From a virus: a stretch of 42,456 nt of DNA. The position numbers were made by a program, and so were the translations under genes. Below, piece by piece: positions 1 to 6,782 of this stretch (its first letter is position 1; each line of letters begins with the position of its first letter). The stretch covers positions 1 to 42,456 of IMG/VR virus record IMGVR_UViG_3300046836_000302. One strand, 5' to 3'. Below the pieces are notes generated by a model. That model had not been told where the DNA came from and ran no database searches. It saw nothing but the letters and a program-made list of their open reading frames with translations.

Positions 1-193
1 CCGGCATTCTGGCATCCGTCGGTACGAGCATCGATGCGTGCGCGCGGCTCGACCAGGTTTCGCAGATCGGGAACGCCTCGTTCGCCACGGACTACAACGG
101 CGGAGCGGGCCCAAAACTGATCTGGTCGGACGGCACGCATTTTACCGCGAGCGCGAATGCCAACTATGTGGCTCCGCCCATCGCGGCCGCCGT
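1..193. repeat. terminal repeat, left copy (matches 42264-42456)
   Basis: The first 193 bases repeat the last 193 with a single difference, A at 66 against C at 42329. The repeat lies inside the spike gene and the frame continues across it. This shows that the sequence closes into a circle. It is more likely an assembly overlap of a circular or permuted genome than a true packaging repeat, because it lies inside a coding sequence. The mismatch changes Ile to Leu in the spike and points to variation in the sampled population. Confidence 0.9.
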
Positions 194-236
194 CAACTCG
201 TTCCTAACCCGCAGGCGCGTGCTTATCGCCGCATAG
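1..236 (+). CDS. tail spike with SGNH-hydrolase domain, C-terminal end
   Basis: This is the 3' end of the gene that starts at 41087. Reading from base 3 gives 77 residues and a TAG at 234-236. It carries the last SGNH block, SDGTHFT, with the catalytic Asp-x-x-His. Joined across the 193-base overlap, the protein is 470 aa. A purine-rich AGGAG at 235-239 overlaps the stop and serves the next gene at 244. Confidence 0.9.
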   Translation, partial: GILASVGTSIDACARLDQVSQIGNASFATDYNGGAGPKLIWSDGTHFTASANANYVAPPIAAAVNSFLTRRRVLIAA

Positions 237-243
237 GAGCCAC

Positions 244-753
244 ATGACCGACGGACCCGACTACAAGCCGACGCCCGTTGTGGGGATGCCCGCGCAGCCG
301 GCTACCGTGGCGCTCGAGAAGCCTCCCGCATGGGCCATCGCGCTCACCGAGAAGGTGGTCACCGGGTTCTCGCGGATGGACGCCAGGATGGACACAATGG
401 AGTCCAACCTGGAGCTGCAGGGTGGCTCGCTCGTGGACGTCGGCAAGCGGATGACGACGCTAGAGACGCGGGTGGGCAACATCGAGGAGCGGCAGAACAC
501 CGGCAGCCTGCGCGTCAAGCAGGAGAGCCAGACCAACCTGAATCAGGATGCTGCCATCGCCTCGATCATCACCGAGCAGGCTGAGGCAAAGAAGCGCGAC
601 GAGGCCACTCAGGCCGCGCTCGCGAAGAACACGGACCTGACGCAGAAGGGCGTCGACCTCGCCAAGACGGCCGCGAAAAACCCCGTGGTCCTCGCCCTCC
701 TCATCGCTCTGGCCAGCTACGTGACGTCGTGGCTTGGCCATCACACTCCCTGA
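244..753 (+). CDS. tail-anchored coiled-coil protein, holin candidate
   Basis: This is a 169-aa protein not recognised by sequence family. The first 120 residues are polar and heptad-like (MDARMDTMESNLELQ, then VGKRMTTLETRVGNIEERQ), which suggests a coiled coil. The C-terminus, about residues 147-165, is a single hydrophobic segment (PVVLALLIALASYVTSW) followed by a short tail. ATG at 244 has AGGAG five bases upstream. It sits directly between the tail spike and two predicted cell-wall-acting enzymes, so a holin or other lysis-membrane role is the best inference. Single-span C-tail-anchored proteins are also used as phage membrane effectors, so the assignment is open. Confidence 0.55.
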   Translation: MTDGPDYKPTPVVGMPAQPATVALEKPPAWAIALTEKVVTGFSRMDARMDTMESNLELQGGSLVDVGKRMTTLETRVGNIEERQNTGSLRVKQESQTNLNQDAAIASIITEQAEAKKRDEATQAALAKNTDLTQKGVDLAKTAAKNPVVLALLIALASYVTSWLGHHTP

Positions 754-775
754 CCCCGAAAGGAAAGGTCACGCC

Positions 776-1108
776 ATGAATATCCGCCCCATCGTCCTCG
801 CCGTCGGTCTCTTCGCCCTCGGCACCGCCATCGAGACCGCGTGCAAGCCCGCCCAGAGCCTGGTTGAGAGCTCCTGCGATACGTTGATCGCCTACAACGA
901 CACGCCGCTGGAGGAGCAAATCTGCGCCACCCTCGAGGACATGATCGCACTCGGCAAGCTCGTGCTAGGCAGCCGCGCCGCGAAGGCTCGCGCCCCCGAT
1001 GCCGGCATCGCGAAGGCGTCGACCTGCCAGCTCATCCCGCATACCGACGTCTGCGCCACCGACGAGGAGCTTGCCGCGGCCATCACCGCGCGCAAGGCGA
1101 CGAAGTGA
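776..1108 (+). CDS. small exported or membrane-anchored protein of the lysis cassette
   Basis: 110 aa. ATG at 776 is preferred over an upstream in-frame ATG because AAGGAAAGG lies just before it. Residues 4-20 form a hydrophobic signal or anchor (RPIVLAVGLFALGTA), followed by TAC at Cys22. That resembles a lipobox but with Glu at -3, so lipidation is doubtful. Four more cysteines follow (Cys33, Cys50 and two near the C-terminal third), which suggests disulfides in the periplasm. The stop overlaps the GTG of the peptidase gene (GTGA). By position it could be an outer-membrane spanin-like component or a partner of the peptidase; no family is recognised. Confidence 0.6.
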   Translation: MNIRPIVLAVGLFALGTAIETACKPAQSLVESSCDTLIAYNDTPLEEQICATLEDMIALGKLVLGSRAAKARAPDAGIAKASTCQLIPHTDVCATDEELAAAITARKATK

Positions 1109-1794
1109 GCATCGTCCGCACCCAGATCCCCGAGGTCGTCGTCCCCGGTAAGCGTCTTGGGCGGCACATCGAGCACGACCCGCGCTCGCGCGCATTCGAG
1201 ACGCCTCACGCAGCCGCCCCGCTCATCTCGGCGAAGTGGCTTCGCCACTGCGCGCCGTTCGATCAGGGCGACCTTGGCTCCTGCACCGGCAACGCGATGT
1301 GCGGCGCCGTCATGACCGAGCCGCTCTTCCGGGGCGAGGCGCTGACGGAGACGGATGCCGTGGCGGTCTACTCCGCAGCGACGAGGCTCGATGCCGTGCG
1401 CGGCGTCTACCCGCCGACCGACACGGGGAGCTCGGGCCTGGCGGTCGCTCGCGTGGCGCGGTCGAAGGGCTACATCACGAGCTACGCGCATGCATTCTCG
1501 CTCCAGGCAGCGCTCGCGGCGCTCGGTCGCGGGCCGGTCATCATCGGGATCAACTGGTATGACTCGTTCGACGATCCGGCAGGAGCGCACGCCGAGTTGA
1601 TCATCAAGCCGGGGGCGGCCATCCGCGGCGGCCACGAGGTGGAGCTGAACGAGATCGACATCGCGAGCAAGTACGTCCGCGGCGTCAACAGCTGGGGCAT
1701 CGGATGGGGTGATGGTGGCTGCTTCGTCATGTCGTTCGACACGCTGGGGCGCCTGCTCTCCGAGGGTGGAGACTGCGTCGTGCCGAGGCTCTAA
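1105..1794 (+). CDS. papain-like (C1 family) cysteine peptidase
   Basis: 229 aa with the full papain-type catalytic set in order. Gln54 (oxyanion hole) and Cys60 lie in DQGDLGSCTGNA, His177 in RGGHEVEL, and Asn195 in VNSWGIGWGDGG, the family's NSWG-xx-WG signature. There is no long inhibitory propeptide and no signal peptide. The first 40 residues are short and polar, so it is presumably made active or released by other lysis proteins. GTG at 1105 overlaps the preceding stop and its own TAA overlaps the next ATG (TAATG). Lying between a putative holin and a putative glycosidase, it may cut peptides during lysis or mature a virion protein. Family assignment is firm; the role is inferred. Confidence 0.85.
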   Translation: MSIVRTQIPEVVVPGKRLGRHIEHDPRSRAFETPHAAAPLISAKWLRHCAPFDQGDLGSCTGNAMCGAVMTEPLFRGEALTETDAVAVYSAATRLDAVRGVYPPTDTGSSGLAVARVARSKGYITSYAHAFSLQAALAALGRGPVIIGINWYDSFDDPAGAHAELIIKPGAAIRGGHEVELNEIDIASKYVRGVNSWGIGWGDGGCFVMSFDTLGRLLSEGGDCVVPRL

Positions 1795-1958
1795 TGGGCA
1801 AGCAGGTCTCCTTCGAGGTGCTGTTCGTCACCGACTACGAGACGGATCCGGACATGCTGCGAGACTGGCTCATGGGCGTCGTCGACGACTATGATCTGCC
1901 CGCGGGCGTCAAGCGCGTGGACGTGCTCACTCCACCGCCGCCGGAGGACGGGACGTGA
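1794..1958 (+). CDS. 54-aa acidic protein, unknown
   Basis: This short frame fills the space between the peptidase and the glycosidase exactly: ATG overlaps the previous TAA (TAATG) and its TGA overlaps the next GTG (GTGA). It begins MGKQVSFEVLFVTDYETDP and ends TPPPPEDGT. The residues alternate as in a beta-alpha-beta fold and the tail is Pro-rich. No family is recognised. The coupling on both sides is the main evidence that it is translated. Confidence 0.6.
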   Translation: MGKQVSFEVLFVTDYETDPDMLRDWLMGVVDDYDLPAGVKRVDVLTPPPPEDGT

Positions 1959-2659
1959 ACCTCAAGGCCGTCCCTGCGACCCCGGGCGCGCTCGTCGTCG
2001 ACTCCCTGCCGTTCTGCCTCGGAGGCACCGAGGCGGCGGCCGCTGCCATGCGCGCCGAGGGCGTCGCCTGCCTCGTGGGCTACCTCGGGGCGATGACGTG
2101 CGCCCGGCTGGTCATGCTCCTGGACGCTGGGATCGCGTTCATGCCGGTAACCTACGGCTTGGACCCCCGGCACTACAGCGGCCCCGCGTCGGTGGCGCAA
2201 GCGAAGAAGCTGGGCCTCCCGCCGGACACGTCGGTGTGGCTCGACCTGGAGGGTATGCCCGCATTCCGTACCGACCCGGCGACGCTCATCGAGGCGGCCA
2301 ACGCATGGGCGACCGCTATCGAGGAGGCCGGATGGATGCCCTGCCTTTACGTCGGCGTGCCCCAGCCGCTGACGAGCGACGAGCTATACGGCCTCCGTCA
2401 CGTTCGCTACTGGCACGGGCAGGGCGATATCCGCGACCGCGAGAACCGGCCCGCAGCTCCGGCGTGCGGGTGGACCCTGCGGCAGAAGTGGCCGAGCCTC
2501 AAGCGCGGCGGCGTGCTCGTGGACGACAACACGCTACAGCCCGACCTGCTCGGCCGCGTCCCGAATTGGGTCATCGCTGCCGAGGAGGACACTCAGCCCG
2601 AGATCCGCCTAGACTCGCCGGACCTGGATGACGATGGGTCGCCGGGCGAGGCCGCCTAG
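1955..2659 (+). CDS. DUF1906-type glycoside-hydrolase-like protein, endolysin candidate
   Basis: 234 aa resembling the DUF1906 (Rv2525c-like, GH25-related TIM-barrel) family. Features seen: an early acidic strand (VVDSLPF, Asp16), LVGYLG, AGIAFMPVTYG, a helix with AKKLGLP, and the acidic pair VWLDLEG (Asp97, Glu99) where GH25-like lysozymes have their DxE. No signal peptide is present. GTG at 1955 overlaps the preceding stop. The gene ends the rightward transcript and converges on the leftward operon with a 4-base overlap. The most likely role is peptidoglycan cleavage at lysis. DUF1906 enzymatic activity is not well established, so endolysin is an inference from fold and place. Confidence 0.7.
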   Translation: MNLKAVPATPGALVVDSLPFCLGGTEAAAAAMRAEGVACLVGYLGAMTCARLVMLLDAGIAFMPVTYGLDPRHYSGPASVAQAKKLGLPPDTSVWLDLEGMPAFRTDPATLIEAANAWATAIEEAGWMPCLYVGVPQPLTSDELYGLRHVRYWHGQGDIRDRENRPAAPACGWTLRQKWPSLKRGGVLVDDNTLQPDLLGRVPNWVIAAEEDTQPEIRLDSPDLDDDGSPGEAA

Positions 2660-2883
2660 TATGGCTCGCGGCCGGTCATCTGGCGCAGCAGGTCCCTCTC
2701 CGCCGGGCGCATCCGCTGGCATAGCCAGATCCAGGACGACTCGTCCAGCGTAGCGGCCTTCACGAATACGTTGGCGAGCACGACGCCCTGCTCGCGGTCG
2801 TGTCTCACGGCTTCGCGGATCTCTTTCCGTAGCCGTCCGATCTCAGCAGGGGTAGCTCGGTATCCGACCATCGAGGCAAGCAT
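2656..2883 (-). CDS. 75-aa helical protein, last gene of the leftward operon
   Basis: ATG at 2883 with GGGGAG upstream on the minus strand, three bases after the preceding stop. The sequence is charged and mostly helical (IGRLRKEIREAVRHDREQGVV, then RMRPAERDLLRQMTGREPY). No family is recognised. Its stop and that of the rightward endolysin candidate overlap in a CTAG, so the two long transcripts converge with no spacer. Confidence 0.6.
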   Translation of the reverse strand: MLASMVGYRATPAEIGRLRKEIREAVRHDREQGVVLANVFVKAATLDESSWIWLCQRMRPAERDLLRQMTGREPY

Positions 2884-2886
2884 AGC

Positions 2887-3096
2887 TTACTCCCCGGCGT
2901 TGCCCTTCTTCGGCGTTGCGGGACGCGCGTAGGTCTTCTCGCTGACCACGACCTTCAGGCTCGACGTGGCCAGATAGACGAGCTGCCACTCGTCGTCGAA
3001 CTTCACGTGTGCGTTTCCGCTGGGCCAGACCTTGTCCACCCAGCCCAGACAGAAGCGAGGGTGGAAGACTCGACTGCCGACGATGAGATCGCTCAT
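2887..3096 (-). CDS. 69-aa beta-rich protein, unknown
   Basis: The start is ATG at 3096, overlapping the upstream gene's TGA (ATGA); the open frame extends further upstream but that part is shadow. The sequence MSDLIVGSRVFHPRFCLGW, then HVKFDDEWQLVYLATSSLKVV, looks like a small SH3/KOW-like barrel, a fold used for nucleic-acid or protein contacts. The tail is basic. No family is claimed. Confidence 0.6.
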   Translation of the reverse strand: MSDLIVGSRVFHPRFCLGWVDKVWPSGNAHVKFDDEWQLVYLATSSLKVVVSEKTYARPATPKKGNAGE

Positions 3097-3593
3097 GGCT
3101 TGTCCTGGCCGGAATCGCCTGAGCTCGGCGACGGCATCCAGTCGTGCGGAAGTAACCACCCGTCGCACGCCGTGTTGACCTTGTCCGACCAGAGAGCGCC
3201 GCACCGAGCGCAGATCGTCGCCGGCTGCGCCTCGCTTGGGCTTGGCGGGACCGGCATCCAGTCGTGCAGAGCGCCGTTGGAGCAGTAGCCCCCCAGCGCG
3301 TTGGCGGTCGCGCGGAGCGAGCAGTGCCGGCACACGTAGGGCTCGCGATGCGCGCCAGGTCTATCCACGCCCTCGGACGGCGAGGCCAAGGCGTCGTCGA
3401 CCAGCTTCCGCAGCCACACGGCATCGGCGAGCAGTCCGGGGTACGGAGGATTGATCATGTCCCACCGGGAGATTTGACGCAGCGCACTCCGCAGCCGCTC
3501 GACCTCGGCCCGCAGCTCGTTGCGCTCGTCCTCGGCCCGGTAGGCGCGCTCAAGCATCTGCTGCCATTCGTTTTGAGACGGAGGTGCCGCCAT
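3093..3593 (-). CDS. coiled-coil protein with two duplicated zinc-ribbon-like modules
   Basis: 166 aa. Residues 5-45 form a heptad-rich helix (RAYRAEDERNELRAEVERLR). The rest holds two repeats of one module: CRHC, a later Cys, then HDWMPVPPS; and CARCG, a later Cys, then HDWMPSPSS. The DNA under the two HDWMP stretches is also nearly identical, indicating an internal duplication. The Cys/His spacing suggests zinc binding. The same CxxCG ... C ... H-[DE]-W module appears once in the neighbour at 3593-4042. Role unknown. Confidence 0.65.
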   Translation of the reverse strand: MAAPPSQNEWQQMLERAYRAEDERNELRAEVERLRSALRQISRWDMINPPYPGLLADAVWLRKLVDDALASPSEGVDRPGAHREPYVCRHCSLRATANALGGYCSNGALHDWMPVPPSPSEAQPATICARCGALWSDKVNTACDGWLLPHDWMPSPSSGDSGQDKP

Positions 3594-4042
3594 CAGCGAG
3601 CCGATCCTTCCTCACCCGACGACTCTCGCGTCAGGGGACAGAGCACCGTGTGTCCCCAGTTGTTGAGCGGCGTGCAGTAGGGGCAGTCGGAGCCGCTTAC
3701 CTTCGTCGCAAGATAGCGAAAGACGCCCCTCAGCCTCTCGACCTCGGCGTGCAGCTCGGCCTCCCGGTGGTCGCTCGCGGCGAGCATTTCGTCCCGGCGC
3801 TCCACCTCGCGCTGGTAGTCCTCGATGCGGGCGCGGAGCTGGTCGCGCTCGGCAAGGTCGGACTCGGCCTCCGCCCGCGTCTTGCGATATGGGCCGCTCA
3901 CCCACCCGCCCCAGACAGCCCAGACTGCTCCGCTCACTTCGTTCCACTCATGGCTGGCCGCGGTGGAGCGCCTGCTCGGACAGGGGCCGGCGATCATCGC
4001 GTTGCAGACCAGACCGCAATGCTTGCAGCGGTAGTCGCTCAT
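3593..4042 (-). CDS. zinc-ribbon-like plus coiled-coil protein
   Basis: 149 aa. The N-terminus carries CKHCG, further Cys residues, and HEW (residues 6-34). Then comes GPYRKTRAEAESDL, a motif shared with the gene at 7060-7287, then a coiled coil (RDQLRARIEDYQREVERRDE) to about residue 105. A second Cys pair (DCPYC, with a later Cys) sits near the C-terminus. Start and stop overlap both neighbours by a few bases. Probably a paralogue of the 3093-3593 product. Function unknown. Confidence 0.65.
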   Translation of the reverse strand: MSDYRCKHCGLVCNAMIAGPCPSRRSTAASHEWNEVSGAVWAVWGGWVSGPYRKTRAEAESDLAERDQLRARIEDYQREVERRDEMLAASDHREAELHAEVERLRGVFRYLATKVSGSDCPYCTPLNNWGHTVLCPLTRESSGEEGSAR

Positions 4043-4218
4043 CGCGTTCCTTCCTCACCCGGCAACGGCAACGGCCGACAGTGCTCGCACGCATGCTCCT
4101 GGCAGACTGGCATCATGGCCACCGCCTCATCGCCTCCGAGCAAGCGAGCACGGTGCCGGTGCGTCGCAGGTTTCCCGCAGAGCATGTCGCCGCCGTCCAC
4201 GTAGTGCCCGCACGTCAT
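4039..4218 (-). CDS. 59-aa Cys/His-rich protein
   Basis: ATG at 4218 overlaps the methyltransferase-like gene's stop (ATGA), which fixes the start in a frame that is otherwise open much further upstream. It contains TCGHYVDGGDMLCGKPATHRH and CQEHACEHC, two likely metal-binding clusters. Many phages carry such small proteins. No family is claimed. Confidence 0.6.
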   Translation of the reverse strand: MTCGHYVDGGDMLCGKPATHRHRARLLGGDEAVAMMPVCQEHACEHCRPLPLPGEEGTR

Positions 4219-4859
4219 CGCTTCGTCTCCCGTCCCGGCTCGCTCCCGTACTGCGATCCCACGCATCGCCTGGCGACCTCGATGAGCCACGCCGCGAAAG
4301 CCGGCGGAGTCCGGCGGCGCTGTTGTGCCGAACACACCTTGATCCCGGGCGGCACGGGCGAGCCCCGGCGGCTCGAGCGCGTGCGGCCCCCGCTCGCCCA
4401 ATGTGTCGGTTCCCGCGCCGCGGGCATGGGAGGCAGTTCGAAATGGGGGCCGACTCGCCCGACGATGTAGAGCCACGTCCGTTTCCTGGCCGGGTGTCCC
4501 CAGTCGCACTGAGAGACCTCGATCGTCCGGCCGAAAAACGAGTCGAACGGGTCGCCCGGTCGAGGAAGACCGCAAGCCTCGAACAGCGTCGACCCGGCCG
4601 GATGCTCCAGGACGCCGCCGCAGCGCTGGACGATGGCCACCGCGTGGGGTGCGAGGGCGATCTCCTCGGCGTGCTTGTGGAGCCGCGATAGGCGGCTCCA
4701 CGGGCCGCACGGCGGATGTGCGACGACGGGCAAGCTCCCGCGGTAGGTCATCGCGTTTCGCTCCTCGCCGTACCAGTCCCGGACGAGCCCCGGGTACGGT
4801 CCTCGCGGGTCGGCGTAGAGCACGACGACGTCATCGGCAAGCGCTACGGCGCAGCTCAT
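4215..4859 (-). CDS. possible DNA cytosine methyltransferase-like protein
   Basis: 214 aa from ATG 4859. It has HPPCGPWSRL (residues 48-57), like the catalytic Pro-Cys motif IV of C5-cytosine methyltransferases, and VLEHPAGS (83-90), which takes the place of the usual ENV motif. An early strand VVVLYADPRGPY may correspond to the cofactor region, though a clear motif I (FxGxG) is absent. It is shorter than typical C5 enzymes (over 300 aa), so it may be a minimal or divergent member or another base-modifying enzyme. It directly follows an adenine methyltransferase, which suggests a DNA-modification pair protecting the phage from restriction. Confidence 0.5.
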   Translation of the reverse strand: MSCAVALADDVVVLYADPRGPYPGLVRDWYGEERNAMTYRGSLPVVAHPPCGPWSRLSRLHKHAEEIALAPHAVAIVQRCGGVLEHPAGSTLFEACGLPRPGDPFDSFFGRTIEVSQCDWGHPARKRTWLYIVGRVGPHFELPPMPAAREPTHWASGGRTRSSRRGSPVPPGIKVCSAQQRRRTPPAFAAWLIEVARRCVGSQYGSEPGRETKR

Positions 4860-4903
4860 TTCGGATCGCTCATGCCCAGCGATCCGATCTGCGTCGCCTT
4901 CAT
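4856..4903 (-). CDS. 15-codon frame linking two methyltransferase genes
   Basis: ATG at 4903 overlaps the adenine methyltransferase stop, and its TGA overlaps the ATG at 4859. It encodes MKATQIGSLGMSDPK. The double 4-base overlap follows the operon's rule, so ribosomes may pass through it, either as a leader peptide for the next gene or as a real micropeptide. There is no independent evidence. Confidence 0.3.
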   Translation of the reverse strand: MKATQIGSLGMSDPK

Positions 4904-5637
4904 GCGACCTCCGAAGCGACGGCCGGAGACGCCGAGTGACGCCGAACGAACACGGCCTCCAGGCTGACCTTGCCGCCGCGGCTCGACTCGTTCCCCTTGA
5001 TGCGAGCGAACGGCACGAACGGGAGCCAGTCGGCACCGACGTTCTCACACGCGATCGTCAGGCCGTGCCGCGTCTGGATCCACGTCGCGAGCGCCGCGAA
5101 GTCAACGTCCGCAAAACGGTAGTGCTTGCCGGCCTTCTGGTACGGAGGGTCAACGAACCACGTAGCCTCGACCTGCGGCGCCTGTTCGTACGAGCCCTCG
5201 ATGATGCGCCAGTGGCGAATCTTCTCGACCTGCGACGCGAGGAGCGCGCGCACCTCCGGCCCCCAGAACGACTTCGGGCGAATGCCCTGCCGCATCCACG
5301 CGGACGGCCTCTTGCGCGGCGCGGACACCCCCTTGTTGAGCCAGAAGCCGGCGAGGTTACGCGCCTCCTCGCAGGCCGGCAGATCGTCCACCGTGCCGCC
5401 CTCAGGGACGTTCGGAATGCGCTCGATCTCCGACGGCGATACCCGCGTGAGGTAGCGCCACAACCCCGCCACGATAGGGTCGCGCTCGACCAGAACAACG
5501 TTCCGATCGGCGTAGCGCGTGGCGTACCCGGCCGCCCCGGCGAACGGCTCGACGATCGTGGAGTGCTCCGGCGGCGGGTACTTCGGCGCCGCACGCCACT
5601 TGCCGCCGTAGTAGCAGAAGAACGGGCGCAGGCTCAC
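4900..5637 (-). CDS. Dam-like DNA adenine methyltransferase
   Basis: 245 aa with alpha-class N6-adenine methyltransferase motifs in the expected order: YYGGKW (9-14, motif X), VEPFAGAAG (29-37, SAM-binding motif I), VVLVERDP, and DPPY (163-166, catalytic motif IV). The start is GTG at 5637, which overlaps the previous stop (GTGA) and has GGAAGGGG about ten bases upstream. The long extension further upstream is not conserved-looking and is rejected. It probably methylates adenine in phage DNA to evade host restriction or time replication. The recognition site cannot be read from sequence. A cluster of GATC sites lies near the predicted origin. Confidence 0.85.
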   Translation of the reverse strand: MSLRPFFCYYGGKWRAAPKYPPPEHSTIVEPFAGAAGYATRYADRNVVLVERDPIVAGLWRYLTRVSPSEIERIPNVPEGGTVDDLPACEEARNLAGFWLNKGVSAPRKRPSAWMRQGIRPKSFWGPEVRALLASQVEKIRHWRIIEGSYEQAPQVEATWFVDPPYQKAGKHYRFADVDFAALATWIQTRHGLTIACENVGADWLPFVPFARIKGNESSRGGKVSLEAVFVRRHSASPAVASEVA

Positions 5638-5909
5638 TTGAGGCGATCCCCTTCCGCTTCGGATTGGGCATCCTTGGCGGGAGCGAGCGCGTCCGCGTAG
5701 GCGCGGACGAAGGCGCAGAAGTCCCCGCCGTGCCAGTGCTCGTCCGATCCCCTTCCGCTGCGCCCCTGCTGGCTTTGGTGAGAGGGTTCGCCGCTGACGA
5801 TACATGGCCAACTTATATTTGCATGCATAATGTGTACATGCCCTGGAGGAGCTGCGGGCCGACATGCGAGGGGAGAGCCCGCGCGCGACGTGGGATGACT
5901 GAGCGTCAT
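5634..5909 (-). CDS. 91-aa protein, unknown
   Basis: ATG at 5909 overlaps the upstream stop and the gene's own TGA overlaps the methyltransferase GTG. The sequence is Pro/His/Ser-rich in the first half, then GGDFCAFVRAYADALAPAKDAQ, a likely amphipathic helix. A 15-base direct repeat (CGATCCCCTTCCGCT) occurs at 5644-5658 and 5745-5759 inside it. The first copy also carries the ribosome-binding site of the methyltransferase. The 5' part has lower G+C than its surroundings. Confidence 0.5.
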   Translation of the reverse strand: MTLSHPTSRAGSPLACRPAAPPGHVHIMHANISWPCIVSGEPSHQSQQGRSGRGSDEHWHGGDFCAFVRAYADALAPAKDAQSEAEGDRLK

Positions 5910-6256
5910 GGCTTGGCGGGCCAGTTCCACGTCCCGCACTGGCACTCCCAACTACAACGCCTCGTCATGCCATCCGTCGCCTTGGGCGGGTCGTAGCCTT
6001 CGCCATTCGATCCAGGCGGTCGCGGGCCTCGTCGCTCCGACGCTCTGGCGACACCGATCGCCGGGGCCAAGCGGCGAGCCAGCGCGGCTACCTCGATCAC
6101 CTTCTCGTTGACGTCGCCGGGCTGCGCGAGCACGCGGATCGACTCTCGCATGAACGCGATGGTGTACCAGCGGTCGTGCCGCCCGTTCGATCGCCGCAGG
6201 AACCGCAGCGCGTCGAACAGCTTGCGCCGTGCCATCCTCTTGCTCGAGCTTCTCAC
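5906..6256 (-). CDS. 116-aa basic helical protein with C-terminal Cys cluster
   Basis: The start is GTG at 6256 (VRSSSKRMARRKL), overlapping the previous stop as GTGA. The internal ATG at 6235 is less likely because a purine run abuts it directly. The N-terminal half is basic and helical (FDALRFLRRSNGRHDRWYTIAFMRESIRVL). The last 20 residues hold CSWECQCGTWNW, a possible metal site. No family is recognised; a nucleic-acid-binding role would fit the charge. Confidence 0.55.
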   Translation of the reverse strand: MRSSSKRMARRKLFDALRFLRRSNGRHDRWYTIAFMRESIRVLAQPGDVNEKVIEVAALARRLAPAIGVARASERRGPRPPGSNGEGYDPPKATDGMTRRCSWECQCGTWNWPAKP

Positions 6257-6399
6257 GTCTTCGCCGTTCCTTTCTCGCCCCGCTGCTCCGCTGCGCGATA
6301 GCGCCCGCAGTCCTCGCAAGGGCAGACCTCGCGCCACCACTTCGGCTCATCGGCGAGCAGCTCGCCCGTCTGCGTCGTCGTCGCTGGTGCGTCGCTCAT
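6253..6399 (-). CDS. 48-aa protein with CPCEDC motif
   Basis: ATG at 6399 overlaps the preceding stop and TGA overlaps the GTG at 6256. It reads MSDAPATTTQTGELL, then WWREVCPCEDCGRYR: a single CxCxxC cluster with a flanking basic residue, probably half of a zinc site. Both overlaps support translation. Function unknown. Confidence 0.55.
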   Translation of the reverse strand: MSDAPATTTQTGELLADEPKWWREVCPCEDCGRYRAAEQRGEKGTAKT

Positions 6400-6782
6400 C
6401 GCGTCCCCGGTCCTTTCTCGCCGCTCGCCGGCGATCCCTCTAGTCGCCTACGGAACCTGGCGTTCTCGGCGAGCACCGTCTTGTTCTCCTCTTCCAGCTC
6501 GCGAATGCGGGCGACGAGCTTGTCCGCGTCCCGGTATCGGAGCATGCGCTCGGCGCGCCCCTCGATGGCCGCCACGACTCCGCCCGCGTAGACATAGATC
6601 GTGTCCGAGTAGCGGTCGACGCCGAGAAGCATCGTGTATCGACGCTCTCCGCGGAGACGCGCAAACTCAGCTTCGTACGCCTCCCTTTCGCAGCCTGGGC
6701 AGTGCTGGATCGGGTGCTCCTTGTAGCGGGAGCATCCGCAAGCGCACTGGATCAAGGTGACGATTTCGCCCGCGACGTTCAC
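6396..6782 (-). CDS. zinc-ribbon plus coiled-coil protein
   Basis: 128 aa from GTG 6782 (overlapping GTGA). N-terminal CACGCSRY ... HCPGC gives a four-cysteine cluster at residues 13-31. A beta-rich middle follows (YTMLLGVDRYSDTIYVYAGG), then a C-terminal coiled coil (ADKLVARIRELEEENKTVL). The order, metal cluster then leucine-zipper-like helix, recurs in four other genes of this phage (3093, 3593, 15247, 17411). Function unknown. Confidence 0.65.
   Translation of the reverse strand: MNVAGEIVTLIQCACGCSRYKEHPIQHCPGCEREAYEAEFARLRGERRYTMLLGVDRYSDTIYVYAGGVVAAIEGRAERMLRYRDADKLVARIRELEEENKTVLAENARFRRRLEGSPASGEKGPGTR

Noticed and set aside
1-193. T7-type packaged direct terminal repeats
   Set aside because: The repeat lies in the middle of a tail-spike frame that is intact only when the two copies are merged, and they differ by one base. 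Assembly overlap of a circular or permuted genome fits better.
5644-5759. 15-base direct repeat as a recombination or att site
   Set aside because: One copy is simply the ribosome-binding region of the methyltransferase gene; no other att-like features are nearby.
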